This document shows positions 47,161 to 59,133 of a stretch of 64,000 nt of DNA, one piece after another. This stretch comes from Hsuehochloa calcarea (Eukaryota; Streptophyta; Magnoliopsida; Poales; Poaceae), in the NCBI GenBank assembly GCA_036346395.1, contig CM070609.1:28656223-28720222 (forward strand), written 5' to 3'. Numbering within the stretch: position 1 is the first letter of the stretch; every line of letters begins with the position of its first letter. Under the pieces are notes generated by a model. It did no database searches, was not told the origin of the DNA, and was given only the letters and a program-made list of their open reading frames with translations. The position numbers and the translations under genes were made by a program.

Positions 47161-48545
47161 GCACCATGGAGTTCACAGTGTCTAATCATGGTAGTACTCC
47201 TGACTTCACTGCAAAGAGAGATTTTTAAAAAATAGTGAACTTTACTTTAAATCATATAATTTAATATAGTTTCATTTTACACCACCTTAATAAATCTTTT
47301 TTACTTTGCACTTTGTTTTCTTACTTTTTATTAGAAACTATTGACGACATACCACGACCACAATACCACAATGCATTATATACATGCCTCCCAAGACATT
47401 ACATTCTTGTCATGTGCTGTCAGGGCAGTGCTTTTTCGGAAGTTTTTTCTTGGTGCTTGTCTTCTTTCTGGCGCTCGCAAGGTTAACAAAAATGAAGTGT
47501 GATTCAGGTAGGTATAACTAGCACAGTGCACACTAGTATTGTCCCTTTCATGCACGGCCAACACACAGATCAACCGTCTCTCTCGCCGCTAGAGATGTGT
47601 GTACTTCGTATCTTCTTCTACATTTCCATGCAATCAGCACCGCACCCAATATGCATGCGGATTGAAAAGGAAATACAAACACTGTTGTATTATACTAATT
47701 CTGAACGTAGAGCTAGCTGAATTATCATCGTAGTCTTGCACCTTCAGAAAGGAATATCCAGCTCTGCAATATTAAATCATGCATTTCAAGAACGTTCGTG
47801 CCCAATCGTTCAGCTTTAAAAAATGTACACACAGCTGTGTTGCTAAGACATGCATGGCCACGAGTAGACATGAACTTCTGTGCCCATACCGTTGCTAAGG
47901 CTGAAATCGATTCGGCATCCATCTCAAGGACAAGCAAGGACATCCTCAGTCTCTCATGTCGTACATTCTCATGGCATGCCGTACTGTACAAACTGAATAT
48001 CATTTGAGCTCTGATGAGATGTTCAGTATTAACTCCATCGATAATCACGGTTCCATCGAGAATCACGGTCAATGAAGCTAGTCTCTTGCACTTTCGACGA
48101 AACTGAGCTGGAAATACTATATAAACAGGATATATACTTCGTATCACTGACAAATTTTATATACAGATAATGGAACTTATAATTAGTGGGGTGCTTTAGC
48201 ACGAGGGGCATGGTCTGATGGCATCGATCGCTTGCTGACAAAGCATGCCCTGTCCCAGTCCAAGAACTTTCACCACTGCATTTGTTACTTTGGTTTTCCT
48301 GTTCACAGATTTTTGCCATCGGTAAATGGCCCATCCATCATCATCCTCTCGGCCCCTTTTGAACAATCTGTGGATCAAAAGCATAAAAAACAAGTGCTCA
48401 GGTAGAAGCTACACAAATCTATGATCTATCCAAAGAACTAGCTAGGCACATTTGCAGTCCAAAAGCACATGAAAAGAATACTAAAATTGAGAGGCTCATA
48501 GAATATTGTTCGGTGGAGCCTTATCTACTCCGATGTGTAAGGCAA
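47161..48545. other. Intergenic; one unrecognised minus-strand ORF
   Basis: Mostly AT-rich. A 142-residue minus-strand frame (48153-47725) contains LRMSLLVLEMDAESISALAT, which I do not recognise and cannot tell from chance. Nothing else supported. Confidence 0.3.
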
Positions 48546-51500
48546 TGTAGCACCTCAAAATTGACTTTTTAGTTAAAAGGCTAAAAATATAAATTTTTAA
48601 AACATTTTGAAACATCTTGCTGATGTTCGAGTTTTCGGGTTTTGTTTTTAAGATATTCGTCGACGTGAGTTCCAGAGACCAGTTAGCAAAATACAAATTT
48701 AAATTAAGTCAATGAGACCTAAAAATCAGTATAAATTTAAAACCCAAATCAAATAGGAAAAGCAAGAAATTAAATCCATTTTTCAATTTAAAAGAAATAA
48801 TCTTTTTATTTTTATTTTCTCTTTCTTTCCCTTTTTCTTTATCTTTCCTGGTTTTCCTCCCCATGCCCACCCGCAACTTCCTCCTCTCTGCTTCTTCCCC
48901 AGCCATCCTAGAGCCGCCCATGCAATGCGCTGGCGTCGCCGCCCCTGCTCTCCCTCCACGCGCCTGCTCCCGTCTGTGTCCCACTCACCACGCTGCGCGT
49001 CACCTTCCACTCGCCACGCGCAGCACATGCCGCTTCCCACGCGTTTGTGGAAAATTTATTTGAGCACGTTTTGAAAATTTATTTGAAGCATGTTTGTTTG
49101 TGAAAATTTTATTTGAGCACATTTTGAAAATTTTCATCAAAAGCAACAATGAATTAATATGAAAACAAAAAATTGGAAGAATATTCAAGAAAATCACATA
49201 ACAAATAAAATCATAAAAAAATTACACAAGAAACCATACTATGTCAGGAGTCTCCACAAAACTTTACATAATTTGTTGATCCAGTTTGCTCCGTTTAAAA
49301 ATTCACAAAACTATTAACTTTTTCAAGAAAAATCCAAATCTCATTTGAATTTCCCGCTCACCCATTAGGCCAAATCCAAGCCGAGCCATTTCGCTCGCGC
49401 TCGCTCCAGCCCGTGCCAGCTCCAACTCCTCGCGCTCACTTACATCCTGGACCCACCTATCGAAGCTTGTCTTCCACCTTGCGTTCGCCTCCGCGCGCTA
49501 GCGCGCTCCGCCGCTAGCCCTTGGTTTGTGATGTCTTACCCACCGTTGACGCACCTCAACTACCCCCGTCACCTCCGCCAGGCCTCGCCCATTCTAGCTG
49601 CCCCGTTCACACGTCATTATCTCACATGGACGACAAGACCGAAGCTCAGTGCTAGAAAACTGTTCATGACGCCATTTTCTTGCTGCTTCTCTCACGCCAT
49701 TCACGATCGCATTTAAGCTCCTCACCACATCACGAGTTCCTCAGCTCACTATTCTCGCTTCCCGCACAGAATCAGAGTATCTTGTGCTTTGCTTCACTGG
49801 GAATGAGAGCATCGTTCTCGACGCTGATGAGCAAGCCTCGCACCGCCATTTCCTCTGGTGTGTTTCCTTGCCCGCGACAGCCGCGTCACCATGCGCCCCT
49901 TACCTCACTGATACTCTTTTCCTTGCTTGATGTAGCTCCGGGAACCCCGTAGCGTGATCGTGTCGTCATCTTTCTCGTCTCTGACACACACCCTGTTTCG
50001 GACCTCCGTGTTCCCGACGCTCTGGTGAGCTTAAACCTCACATAACTACTTCATATCACGTTCCATACTCCACTAATGTGGACCTAAGCTCAGGGAATCA
50101 CTGGAATCGAGCTTCTTCCCAAAATCTGGCCGCCGCCGACTCCTTTTCTGTTCGATGTCACTCTGGTGAGTTCCCATTCGATTCCTGGCTTTTACACCAT
50201 CCTAAGGTCCCTAGTGAGCTAATTCTACACTTATTGTAGCACCTCCATCGCTATAAAGCGTCAGCACCGTGAGCCTCCTATGCGCCGATGCTATTCAATG
50301 CTGCCAAGCTACTCCGGTCATCCCCCGACACCATCGAGGACATTGGTGAGCTTCTAGTAGTCCCCTAGAGCTTTTGTGTGCATTAGTTTGGACGATTAGC
50401 TAGCATAGCATAGGTTTCGCCGTAGCTGATCATGGCGTCGTCGTGGGAAGCATTGTCATGGTCGCTCCGGTGACCATTGGTCCCCGAGCTGTCGCTTGTA
50501 GCCTCGTAGTTGCCCCTAGAATCAATATGCACCATCTTTCGCTACCGATATGCTCCATTCGCGAAGACCATTTCGGACCAAAGCACTATGCCGCTTCTCG
50601 CCGGTATAGAGCCATCTCCGTCCATCTCTCCAGCCTCCACGACCACCCGATGGGATCGTCCGCGTGCAGCTCTGCTCCCTTCTCTTATCTCTCGCTGACG
50701 GTGGGTTCCACTCGGGATGAGTATTAGCTTAACACTAATGAACAGTAGTTAAGTGAAACTAATCAATGACATGTGGGACCGGCTGAAAATTAATAAAAAA
50801 ATCTAATTTAAAACACGTTTAATATATGAGTCACTGACTTGTGGGACCACCCGCTATTTCTGGTTTTAAAATTTGTTTTAAAAACTGAGAGATTGACATG
50901 TGGACCCAACCATCCGTAAATTAAAATAAAAATAGTTTTAATCATTAGTAAATAAATAATGAGTCTATGACATGTGGGACCGTCTCTGTTCTTTATAAAT
51001 AGGATCAAGAAAAAAAAATATGACTCGCTGACAAGTAGGCCCCATATGTTATATTCCTGTTTATCTCAAATATATTATGCATGCATGTATCTTTGCTTAA
51101 AATTGCTATACTTGGAAATAACGGTTGTTATATTCCTGTTCAATGCATGATCCTCCTTGAAACATAGGTATATGTACTATTGTCGCCATTAGGTTATGGT
51201 TTAGGCAATAGATGATGTCAATCAAGGTATTTTAAGTGTGAATATCGCACAAATACTTAGTCAGACTCTAGATTTACTAAAATTTGAAAATAGATGAAAT
51301 GTTGAATATGAATTTTGGAGATTTTGAAATGATGGTCCAGAAAGGTTTACCTCTGTTATTTTGTATAAAAATAAAAATAAAAATAAAAACTTAGTTTGTG
51401 ACACGGACGAGATATATTATAATTTGAGGAGTGTGAAAGGTGTATCTTACAAATAGATAGGGGAGATCCTCGCCTTGGTCAATTAAGGACCGAACATCAG

Positions 51501-52678
51501 TGAATGATATAATATCTAAGCCTAAGGGTACAACCACATGTGTCGGTATGGGACAGGCTTCGCTAATTAAGTCATCGAAGACTAGCCTTGCATGTTAGTA
51601 GGTCGCAGTAGTACGAGCATGACTGGGTAGACATGCTCGATGGGGCTCCCTTCATCGAGGCGTTGGGAACAAAGCTTGCCGACACAACGGTAAATGCCTC
51701 ACTAAGACGGGGGTGTACTCGAATGAAGTGTTCATTCGCCAGTCTAGTGCAAGGCTAGAACTAGGTGATGTAAAGGCATCGTTATGTGCTTTAGACTGCA
51801 TACTACAATGTTGTTTGCAGTGGCATCGACGGATGCTAGAGAATTCATACTATGGGTAAAGTTGTATACCTCTGCAGAGTGTAAATCTATTTAAATAGCC
51901 GTGCTTGCTTTCATGAGCTTGCTTAGTGACGCCTCATCGGGTATAGTCTCTGTTTTTACTAAAACGGTCTTGTTAGAAAACGTTGGGATGATTAATTTGT
52001 GTGAATGCCATATCTATGGCTAAGATTAAAATGTTGGTCACAGCCGAGGAGGGTTGTGCTCTTGCTATTATTTGAGTTACATACTTGTAATTTCAATATC
52101 GATCAACCTCTTTTTTTACAAATTTTGTTGCAAATTATTACATATCGATATTGCAAATGAAATTTGCTTAATGCTGAAAATAAATTTTAGAGTAGAGCCA
52201 CATCCTTTGATATCCTTGCATGTATTAATATGTTGCGATACATTACAAGTCTTATTGAGTACAAAATGTACTAAATCTTGCTTAAATTGTTGATCAGAGC
52301 ATAAGGATGAGCCGATTCTAGATGATGCCTTCTTCGCTCCCGGTACCAAAGGGTACAGGGACGGGTCTTGCTAGGGGTTGGTCCTTGTTGGTTGCCTGAG
52401 GGTTTGGATGGACATACCACTGGACTTTTAAATTTTATTTATTATGCTTCCGCTGTTTAACTTGCTACTCATGATACTTGTCTTTTCATTTGGCCGGTCG
52501 GCTGTGTATTATACACTTGTGATGTGATCGCTTAAGTATCCTATTTGTTTTATGTTGTATGTATATTTGTGGATGAATGTGTATGCTAATGTTGTAGATG
52601 TGTGTACTAACCACTGATCATGGGACTAGTACAGTACACACACAAAGTCTTTGGGTATTCCACACCTAGGGTCCGACA
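48546..52678 (+). mobile_element. Long solo LTR of gypsy type (LTR-C)
   Basis: Starts TGTAGCACCTCAAAATTG (a variant of TGTAACATCCC) and ends CACACCTAGGGTCCGACA at 52678. Conserved LTR landmarks appear in order: GCATCGACGGATGCTAG near 51825, CTCTGCAGAGTGTAAATCTATTTAAATAGCC near 51872-51900, and ACTAGTACAGTACACACA near 52626. It contains multiple GACATGTGGGACC-type sentences (50760-51040). No primer binding site or coding region follows. No target duplication seen. Confidence 0.75.
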
Positions 52679-53048
52679 AGAATGGGCCGAGGTGGACTGG
52701 GCCCGGGTGAGAGGGAAGTGGGCCGTGGTAAAAGGAAACGGCCACACTATTTCCTGGGATTTTTATTTTGTTTTATATTTTAGAAAATACAGGAATTGCA
52801 AATGTCAAATTAAAAATAGCTAATGAACTCGAATTTTTTTTCAGAAAAATCTGGAAAATACTTCCAAGCACAAAGAACTCAAATAAAATAATTTTGGAAT
52901 TAATTAATGTTCAGTTTAATCACATTAAATTATTTTGAATTTAGAAAGTCACAGTTAAGCTTTAATAATTCAACAAAAATTGGTAAAATTTTCCAGAGGG
53001 CTAAACTACACAAAAATATTTTTGAAACTCGAAAATTGGGATGTTACA
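52679..53048 (-). mobile_element. 5' fragment of a gypsy LTR (LTR-B type)
   Basis: On the minus strand it begins TGTAACATCCCAATTTTCGAG (ending at 53048) and matches 17840-18225 of LTR-B. It is truncated where LTR-C ends. Confidence 0.75.
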
Positions 53049-54088
53049 ATATACTAAATAATGATGCAAGTTTTAAATTGCAGGCAAATTGCGGCTATGC
53101 CAACAAGTGAAGTACAACAACTTAGAATAGAAGAAGAAAATATGGGTGACATTTTAGTTCTGTGTCCCCATAAAAACATTTTTGTTTTGTTTGCAAAACT
53201 ATAAATTAATTTAGGTGCAGGATCACACTGGCACAGATCAATCAAATACCATTAGAGGGCTCTAATTTTACATTGCCTTTCTGCTCCAATTCTCAACAAA
53301 TGGCACATAAAAGGTAGACTGAGCCAAAAAAAAATAGCAACTAACCAAAAGCACTTATTGCTGTATTAAAAATCCTAGCTGGGAGCTCAACTCTGATTAA
53401 TCTATAGATATGAACACAAAAATCCTAATACACGAATAACCAATAACAAGCTCTAATCATACTGCACAGATCACAACCATAGATATGTTCCAAATCAACC
53501 AACATACAAGCTCTGATAGGATTCACAGGAATTTAATTGATTAAAAGTAAGCATGAGGATTTTGGGGGGAGATATATGGTTCTAGATATGACAGTCAAAA
53601 GGTACAGTTCCCTGAATTGTTCCCCGCAATGCATGAAGTTGAAGGAGTTGAATGTACTCACAAAAAGGCTATCTATGAAGCAGCGGCTTCAAATCAATTT
53701 TCCACTAGGAGGGAGATGAAAGTCCCACAATCAAACTCATGTCACACCAATTTGGCCAAATCAAGTGGAACAAAATCAAAATTTAGAAAATAAATCAACC
53801 AATCGCACATAAATTTGGAAAAATTGGAAGCAACAAAAGCTAAATTTGAGATAAATCCAAATATGTTCTGGATTTGGGTTCGATATTGTGCTGTACGCAG
53901 CTTTGAAAAGCTCGCCGGTGATACTGTTCTCCAGTGACAGCACTCATCGTCCGCAAATCGGCACAACGTCTTCCATGCTGACGACCTCCCTCTCTCGATC
54001 CCTCCTACTCCCCTCCCTTATCCCCATCCAGCCATCCTCCTCCCCCTTCCCTTTCTCCCTCCCTTATCTCCGTCCGGCCATCGTCCTC

Positions 54089-54126
<38 letters not shown>

Positions 54127-54546
54127 TGAGCAAACTGTTATTGCTCGAAAATGTATAAGACATCAAAACACCTGTCCTAAGTCCTAATGGGTTAATTTGG
54201 TTGCAGACGTTTCAAAACAAAAAAAACACAACCGACGGTGACAAAACGAGCCCAAAAAAGTCATTTCACAACTGACAAATATCAAGCAACATCAAACAGT
54301 TGGAAAATTGACTCAGATTTAAATGATTTTCAGGCAACCGAGAAATAGCAAAACCGTTTAATTAAGCATGCTAATTTACACCAAAATTTGGGACGATCAA
54401 ACTTTAAATATAGGCAAATTTAGTACATAATATAAACAAGATGACACGCAATAAATGCAAACCGATATAACATCACATTTTTGCAGCTCGTTTTTTGGGG
54501 GATTTTTGCAACTATTTTTTGCTTTAAAGGAGCACTATTTTTGGGA
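53049..54546. other. Intergenic, 3' flank of the BIG GRAIN 1-like gene
   Basis: AT-rich, with no recognised gene. It includes a pyrimidine-rich stretch and the (CT)n tract at 54092-54123. The last few hundred bases hold the presumed 3' UTR of the minus-strand gene. Confidence 0.5.
54092..54123 (+). repeat. (CT)n microsatellite
   Basis: About 16 uninterrupted CT units after a pyrimidine-rich lead-in. Confidence 0.95.
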
Positions 54547-55515
54547 CTAACAAACCGCCCCCTGGCCCTGGGCGATGGCGCGGTTGGACGCGAGGCTCGT
54601 CGTGCCGTACACGGGCAGCTCGTCGCCGTCCGCCCCGCGAAGGCTCTCCAGCTCGAAGAGATCGGAGCTCGAGTCGCTCCCCTCCTCGTCCTCCTCCACG
54701 TCCCCAAGGCTCCGCACGAGCTCCTCGACCCTGCGCCGCACCACCGACGCCTCGGTGTCCGGGCAGAACCTCACCGACCTCCGCTCCGCCGCTTCCGTCA
54801 CGTCCGCCGCTTTTGCGGTGGACATCACCGATGTGCATGATGTTTGTGGTAGCGCGGGAGATGTGATCTGTGGCGGGGGGACGGCTGTCGGAGTCTTGGG
54901 CTTCCTTGGGAGGCGCGCCGAGGTGAACAGAGTCTTGAGGACGCACGCGAACGTCGCCGGCGACGATGGCGCTGCGCCCCTTGGCCGGAGCCTTGCTCCG
55001 GGGAAACACGGCCTGCCCTTCTTCTTTGCATTGCTGTTTGGTGAAGCAGCAGATTCTGCAGCGTCGGCGTCAACCGCCTCTGGCTGCGGCGGCGGAGGCG
55101 GGATGTACCGGCGGTTCGTGGACTCAGTGTATGTGGTCGACGCGGACGAGCAGGAGAAGCTGCAACTGGACGACGAGTCCGACGAGGAGGTGGTGGACGA
55201 CGCGTACCCCGAATGGCGCGGGCGGGCCACCGCGATCTCGCGCCGGCGCCTGTCCGCGCCTGCCGCCAGCTTCGGCTTTGACGCCTCCTTGGCCCACCAG
55301 AACTGCGGCGGCGCCTTCGCCTTCTCCTCCGACCGCCGCGTTGTATCAACAACTCCCGCACCATCGCCACCACTGCCCTCGTCAAGAGAGCGGTAGATGG
55401 CGTCGAGGAGCGAGGCCGAGAAGGACGTGCCGCCCCCCTGCTTGCGCTCCCCGTGCCCCCGCCGCGGCGGCGCGAGCGGGGGCGGATGCTTCCCGTGGCA
55501 ATGGCGCTTTTCCAT
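54547..55515 (-). CDS. BIG GRAIN 1-like protein
   Basis: Intronless, 322 residues from the Met at 55515 (MEKRHCHGKHPP); a second Met nine codons upstream (55542) is also in frame, but family members usually start close to the shorter form. Family signatures: SFSASLLDAIYRSLDEG near residues 31-47, a Ser-rich acidic linker (SGYASSTTSSSDSSSS), SVRFCPDTEASVVRRRVEEL, an acidic SSSDLFELESL, and the C-terminal ELPVYGTTSLASNRAIAQG. Rice BIG GRAIN 1 is a plasma-membrane-associated protein that promotes auxin response and grain size. The exact biochemical role is unknown. A TATA box sits about 260 bases upstream. The gene shows no damage and is the only complete host gene in the window. Confidence 0.9.
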   Translation of the reverse strand: MEKRHCHGKHPPPLAPPRRGHGERKQGGGTSFSASLLDAIYRSLDEGSGGDGAGVVDTTRRSEEKAKAPPQFWWAKEASKPKLAAGADRRRREIAVARPRHSGYASSTTSSSDSSSSCSFSCSSASTTYTESTNRRYIPPPPPQPEAVDADAAESAASPNSNAKKKGRPCFPGARLRPRGAAPSSPATFACVLKTLFTSARLPRKPKTPTAVPPPQITSPALPQTSCTSVMSTAKAADVTEAAERRSVRFCPDTEASVVRRRVEELVRSLGDVEEDEEGSDSSSDLFELESLRGADGDELPVYGTTSLASNRAIAQGQGAVC

Positions 55516-55767
55516 GCCAAATAAAGAACTGATCGAACACACTGATCACACCGCCGGTATACTCGGCGATCGAAGCCAGGATTCTTTGTGCTCAAGAACG
55601 AGACTTAGAGGTGACGATCACAAAAACGAAAGGAAGAAACGCTCGAAATTGAGAAACAGTGCCAGGCGAAGGGAAATGTGCTGTGGAAGACGGAGCTAAG
55701 GAAAACGAAAGGGAAGGCGGTGGGATCGATGAGGAGGGGAAGAGGGCGAAACGTGCGTGGTGAGGCT

Positions 55768-55775
55768 TTATATAA
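55768..55775 (-). promoter_or_regulatory. TATA box of the BIG GRAIN 1-like gene
   Basis: TATATAAA on the minus strand, about 250 bases before the start codon, leaving room for a 5' UTR of roughly 220 bases. Confidence 0.65.
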
Positions 55776-55957
55776 GTTGGTGCGTGCCGGGGAGTGGCCA
55801 CGGAAGGGAAGGCGCTGCTGCGTTGGCATGTGTCCTTCCATGGATCTCAATCGCCACCAACCCGGTTCGGGCGCGGCAAATTATTGGTAGCCCGGCGGCC
55901 CGGCCTGACTCCCGTACGTGGTGGCCGGCTGCGCGCTGTGTTATTGCACGTCACTAT

Positions 55958-56705
55958 TGGTGTGTTTTGTTATTTGTATGGAGTTGACTCGTATAAGTAG
56001 ATGTAAGTTTTTAGGTGTTTGGTTGTCTCGTTGGGTGAGTGAGTTTGACTGAGTGGATGCAAGATTCGCTGTCAGGTTAGGCCCGAGGCAAACACGTAGG
56101 GTGTGTTTGGTTGCCTGCATGTTCTCAGCCTGGCCCTGTATGTGCCATCCTGACTGAACATAATCAGGCTGAGTGGATGCAATGATGAATTGTTTGGTTG
56201 CCTTGTTTCTGTTGAACCAAGCTGTGTTGAGATGTTTAGTTATCTGTATCTGGCACAGGAGAAGGTGAGTAGACTCACGAATCTTGCCCGCCTGCATGCG
56301 CTCAGCCTGGATGAGGAGGGAAGCTCGAATTAAGCGTTTTCCTCGGGTCTGACTCGATAGGAAATCTTGCATCCACTCAGCCAGGCTCACTCACCCAACC
56401 AGGCAACCAAACACCAAAAATTTGCATCTACTCATGCGAGCCAACCCCATACAGACAACCAAACACACCATTAATTCGAGCTTCCCTCCTCAGCCAGGCT
56501 GAGCGCATGCAGGCTATCCAGCATTCGTGAGTCTATTCACCTTCTCCCGTGCCAGATACAGGCAACTAAACAACATATCAACACAGTCTGGTCCAACAGA
56601 AATAGGCAACCAAACAATTCATCATTGTATTTTCTCAGCCTGATTAGGTTCAGCCAGGATGGCATATACGAGCCAGACTGAGAACATGCAGGCAACCAAA
56701 CACAC
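55958..56705. repeat. Interlocked inverted repeats A-B-A'-B'
   Basis: Block A (55958-56088) is the reverse complement, with substitutions, of A' (56341-56470). Block B (56101-56333) is the reverse complement of B' (56471-56705). A' and B' abut exactly; A and B are 12 bases apart. All blocks carry GTTTGGTTG(C/T)C and GAGTGGATGCAA words typical of grass foldback or MITE elements. There is no coding capacity. Confidence 0.85.
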
Positions 56706-58380
56706 TTTAAGTTACCGCGCACGCGTGACGAACGACATCGACATCCAGCTTGAGATTGTACAGTTTTCATGAGGAGGATATGTTAGGATAGATTCTTATT
56801 TTTCAAATTATGTTTCTGAATTTTTTTCAGAATTTATTTTTCAAAGAATCCGGAGTTACCTTAAGAAAAGTATTTGACTATATTTGTCCGAGGGCTTTCC
56901 AAACCCAGCTAGCTTACGAAAGACCTAGTGTGGGCCACTGGCCCAGTCTCCGGCGGCCCCTGACCAGCTCAACTGGCCTGATTATGTCTCCGGCTGACGA
57001 ATTGCAGAAGGCCCGATCTGGCACGGTGATAGTCTAAGTCAGCCAACCCAACTCTATATAACAGGAGTTCGCTCGGGCAAGCCAGCTGGGCAGCCTGCAA
57101 ATATAAGGCCCAGTTTAGAACCAAGAATCCCTGACAGAATTATAGTGTTTCACAAGATGTAGAGCATCCGATAAATATATTTGATGAATTTAGATCCAAT
57201 TACCCAACGCAGCCTAATTTTCAGAGCCTACTGCTCAGGCATAGGCGGCCCAGGTACCCAGAGGCCATAACACGTCGCTGTCGCTGTCTTGTTCAGTACT
57301 TGAGCCTACGCAACTGGCCGGCCTAACATTCTTGAGATGTTCGTGTCTTGCAGCATCCAACGAAGTCGTATTCGTATACGCGCCAAAAAAATCTTGTAAG
57401 TTCATCTTGCGCATCTCGCAGGCTTCTACTTGAGGCCGCCCAGGAACACTCCGGAGTATCTCAGGTTCTGCCTGGAGGCCACCCTGGAACACGGATTCTT
57501 GCCTCTCATATCCAACTCCAACTCCAACCACCAGCGCCAATCGCCTCACCACGACGCTGAAGCAGAGAACCCGCAACACGGGCGGCGGAGCTAGGGGTGC
57601 ACGGGCACACTAAAAAATTTCCAAACACACACAGAAAGCATACAGATATTACAGTCAAATTGTTTGTCTTCTTAGTCCTTAGTGAGAATCGTTATACAAG
57701 ATTTTTGAAGTGCACTCCTATTGAAAATTTTCAAGCGTCGACACTGCCCGTAATGGCCGCCGAAGGCTAGGACAAACCAGAAGCAGAAACGCCGCCCTGC
57801 GACCCGTACTTAGTCGCCACAAGAGACCTCGCGATGCAGCACGGCTGGTCCGTCGTACCGGACGAGGTAATGAAAAATTCAATCACGGCAAAACTTGTGC
57901 ACATCGGTGTTGAAAAGAAGTGTAATATTTTAATTCTAGTTTTAATAACAGGAGAATGATATTACAAAAGACTAATGATGCATAAATCAGTATTAGCAGC
58001 AGATAACTCATTGTACTTCACAATATAAACAAAAACAGAATATAAGCAAGTCAATCAGTCACACGAAAATGTTACAGATGAGTTCGATGAAGAATAGGAA
58101 GCAGCACAGACGCAGACTCGATGCAATGCAGAAACGTAGATGAATCAGCGAAATGAGTGGTTGCGCAGATGTGCGCTGCCCAGAAACCTGATTGTCGCCT
58201 CCCGTGCAGGTCTTCACGGCAGCAACGGCTCGGAGATACCACTCTCTTTCTTCAAAGTGCACGTCGAGAAGAAGCTACAACGCAGATTCGCAGAAGGAAA
58301 AAAAAGAAGGAATGAAGGCAGTTGCTCTATGCGCTATGCTCTAGACGTCTCCAGGCATATATATATATATGGAACATATC
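56706..58380. other. Intergenic with unassigned fragments
   Basis: No intact gene. Near 57752-57867 the plus strand reads like an exon (DPYLVATRDLAMQHGWSVVP, then GAG|GTAATG) but with a stop shortly before. 57560-57600 has a GGCGGCGGAGCTAGGGGTGC phrase common near repeat ends. I cannot assign these. Confidence 0.3.
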
Positions 58381-58634
58381 TAGTGCTAATGGGTAATTCA
58401 GTGCTAAGGTGCTAATACCAATCTTGACCGTTGGATCTGAATTGAACAACCAAGATTAATGCGGGCTCCTACCTCTAAACCATTTAATCACTTTGCATGC
58501 TCTCACCTTTATGCACATTCATTAATGCGTCTTCATTAAACACAATGCATACTTCCACCTCCAACAGTCAAGATCCAGATCCAACGGTTAAGATTGATAT
58601 TAACACATTCGTACTGAATTACCTATTAGCACTA
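58381..58634. mobile_element. MITE with about 58-bp inverted termini
   Basis: The left end TAGTGCTAATGGGTAATTCAG...AATCTTGACCGTTGGATCTG is mirrored by CAGATCCAACGGTTAAGATT...CTGAATTACCTATTAGCACTA at the right. Total about 254 bp. Both flanks are TA-rich, so a TA target site is possible. No transposase. Confidence 0.88.
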
Positions 58635-58639
58635 TATAT

Positions 58640-58642
<3 letters not shown>

Positions 58643-58691
<49 letters not shown>
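58643..58691. repeat. (TA)n microsatellite
   Basis: About 49 bases of uninterrupted TA next to the MITE. Confidence 0.95.
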
Positions 58692-58695
<4 letters not shown>

Positions 58696-59133
58696 CCATA
58701 TATGAATAGGTTAAATAGCCATTTACCAATTGGTAATCACACAACTATTTACCTCATCGATAACTGTCATCATTATCAACTAATAAAATCTCAAATTCAA
58801 ACATTTGAATCTTATTCAAACAACGACAAAGAGATGCATGGTTCAGTAAAAAAATAAGATGGACTCGGTCTGCCAAGTGGCGCGTCACATCAAGTCACAA
58901 GTCACGCGATTTTTTCATGTGAAAATATGCAAATGCATGCGCGTGTGTGTGCACACGTGTGTGTTTAGCCAAAGCCTTTCTCATGCCACCTTCATCCATG
59001 TGTCACATATTTTAAAGAGTGATAAGGACTCTATTTTATATGTTGATTATCTCCACTTTATTTTAGTAATATAGGAGCGTATGAATCAATTTTCCAATAT
59101 CCGGTTCTTCTGACTATTGTTACTCCGATCAAG

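Noticed and set aside
46530..47161. Arg/Pro-rich ORFs of 150-174 residues on both strands
   Set aside because: Explained by GC-rich composition; no recognisable motif or splice pattern.
50650..50710. Repeated GGTGAGC words in LTR-C as splice donors of a gene
   Set aside because: They occur across the LTR without matching coding exons and recur in LTR-E, so they are part of the LTR sequence.
48546..52678. Equal spans of LTR-C (4.13 kb) and LTR-B after removing LTR-A (about 4.13 kb) as proof of the same subfamily
   Set aside because: LTR-B also contains the TIR element of about 1.26 kb, so the match in length is coincidental.
54575..55396. 273-residue plus-strand ORF
   Set aside because: It is the antisense shadow of the BIG GRAIN 1-like gene, whose motifs are clear on the minus strand.
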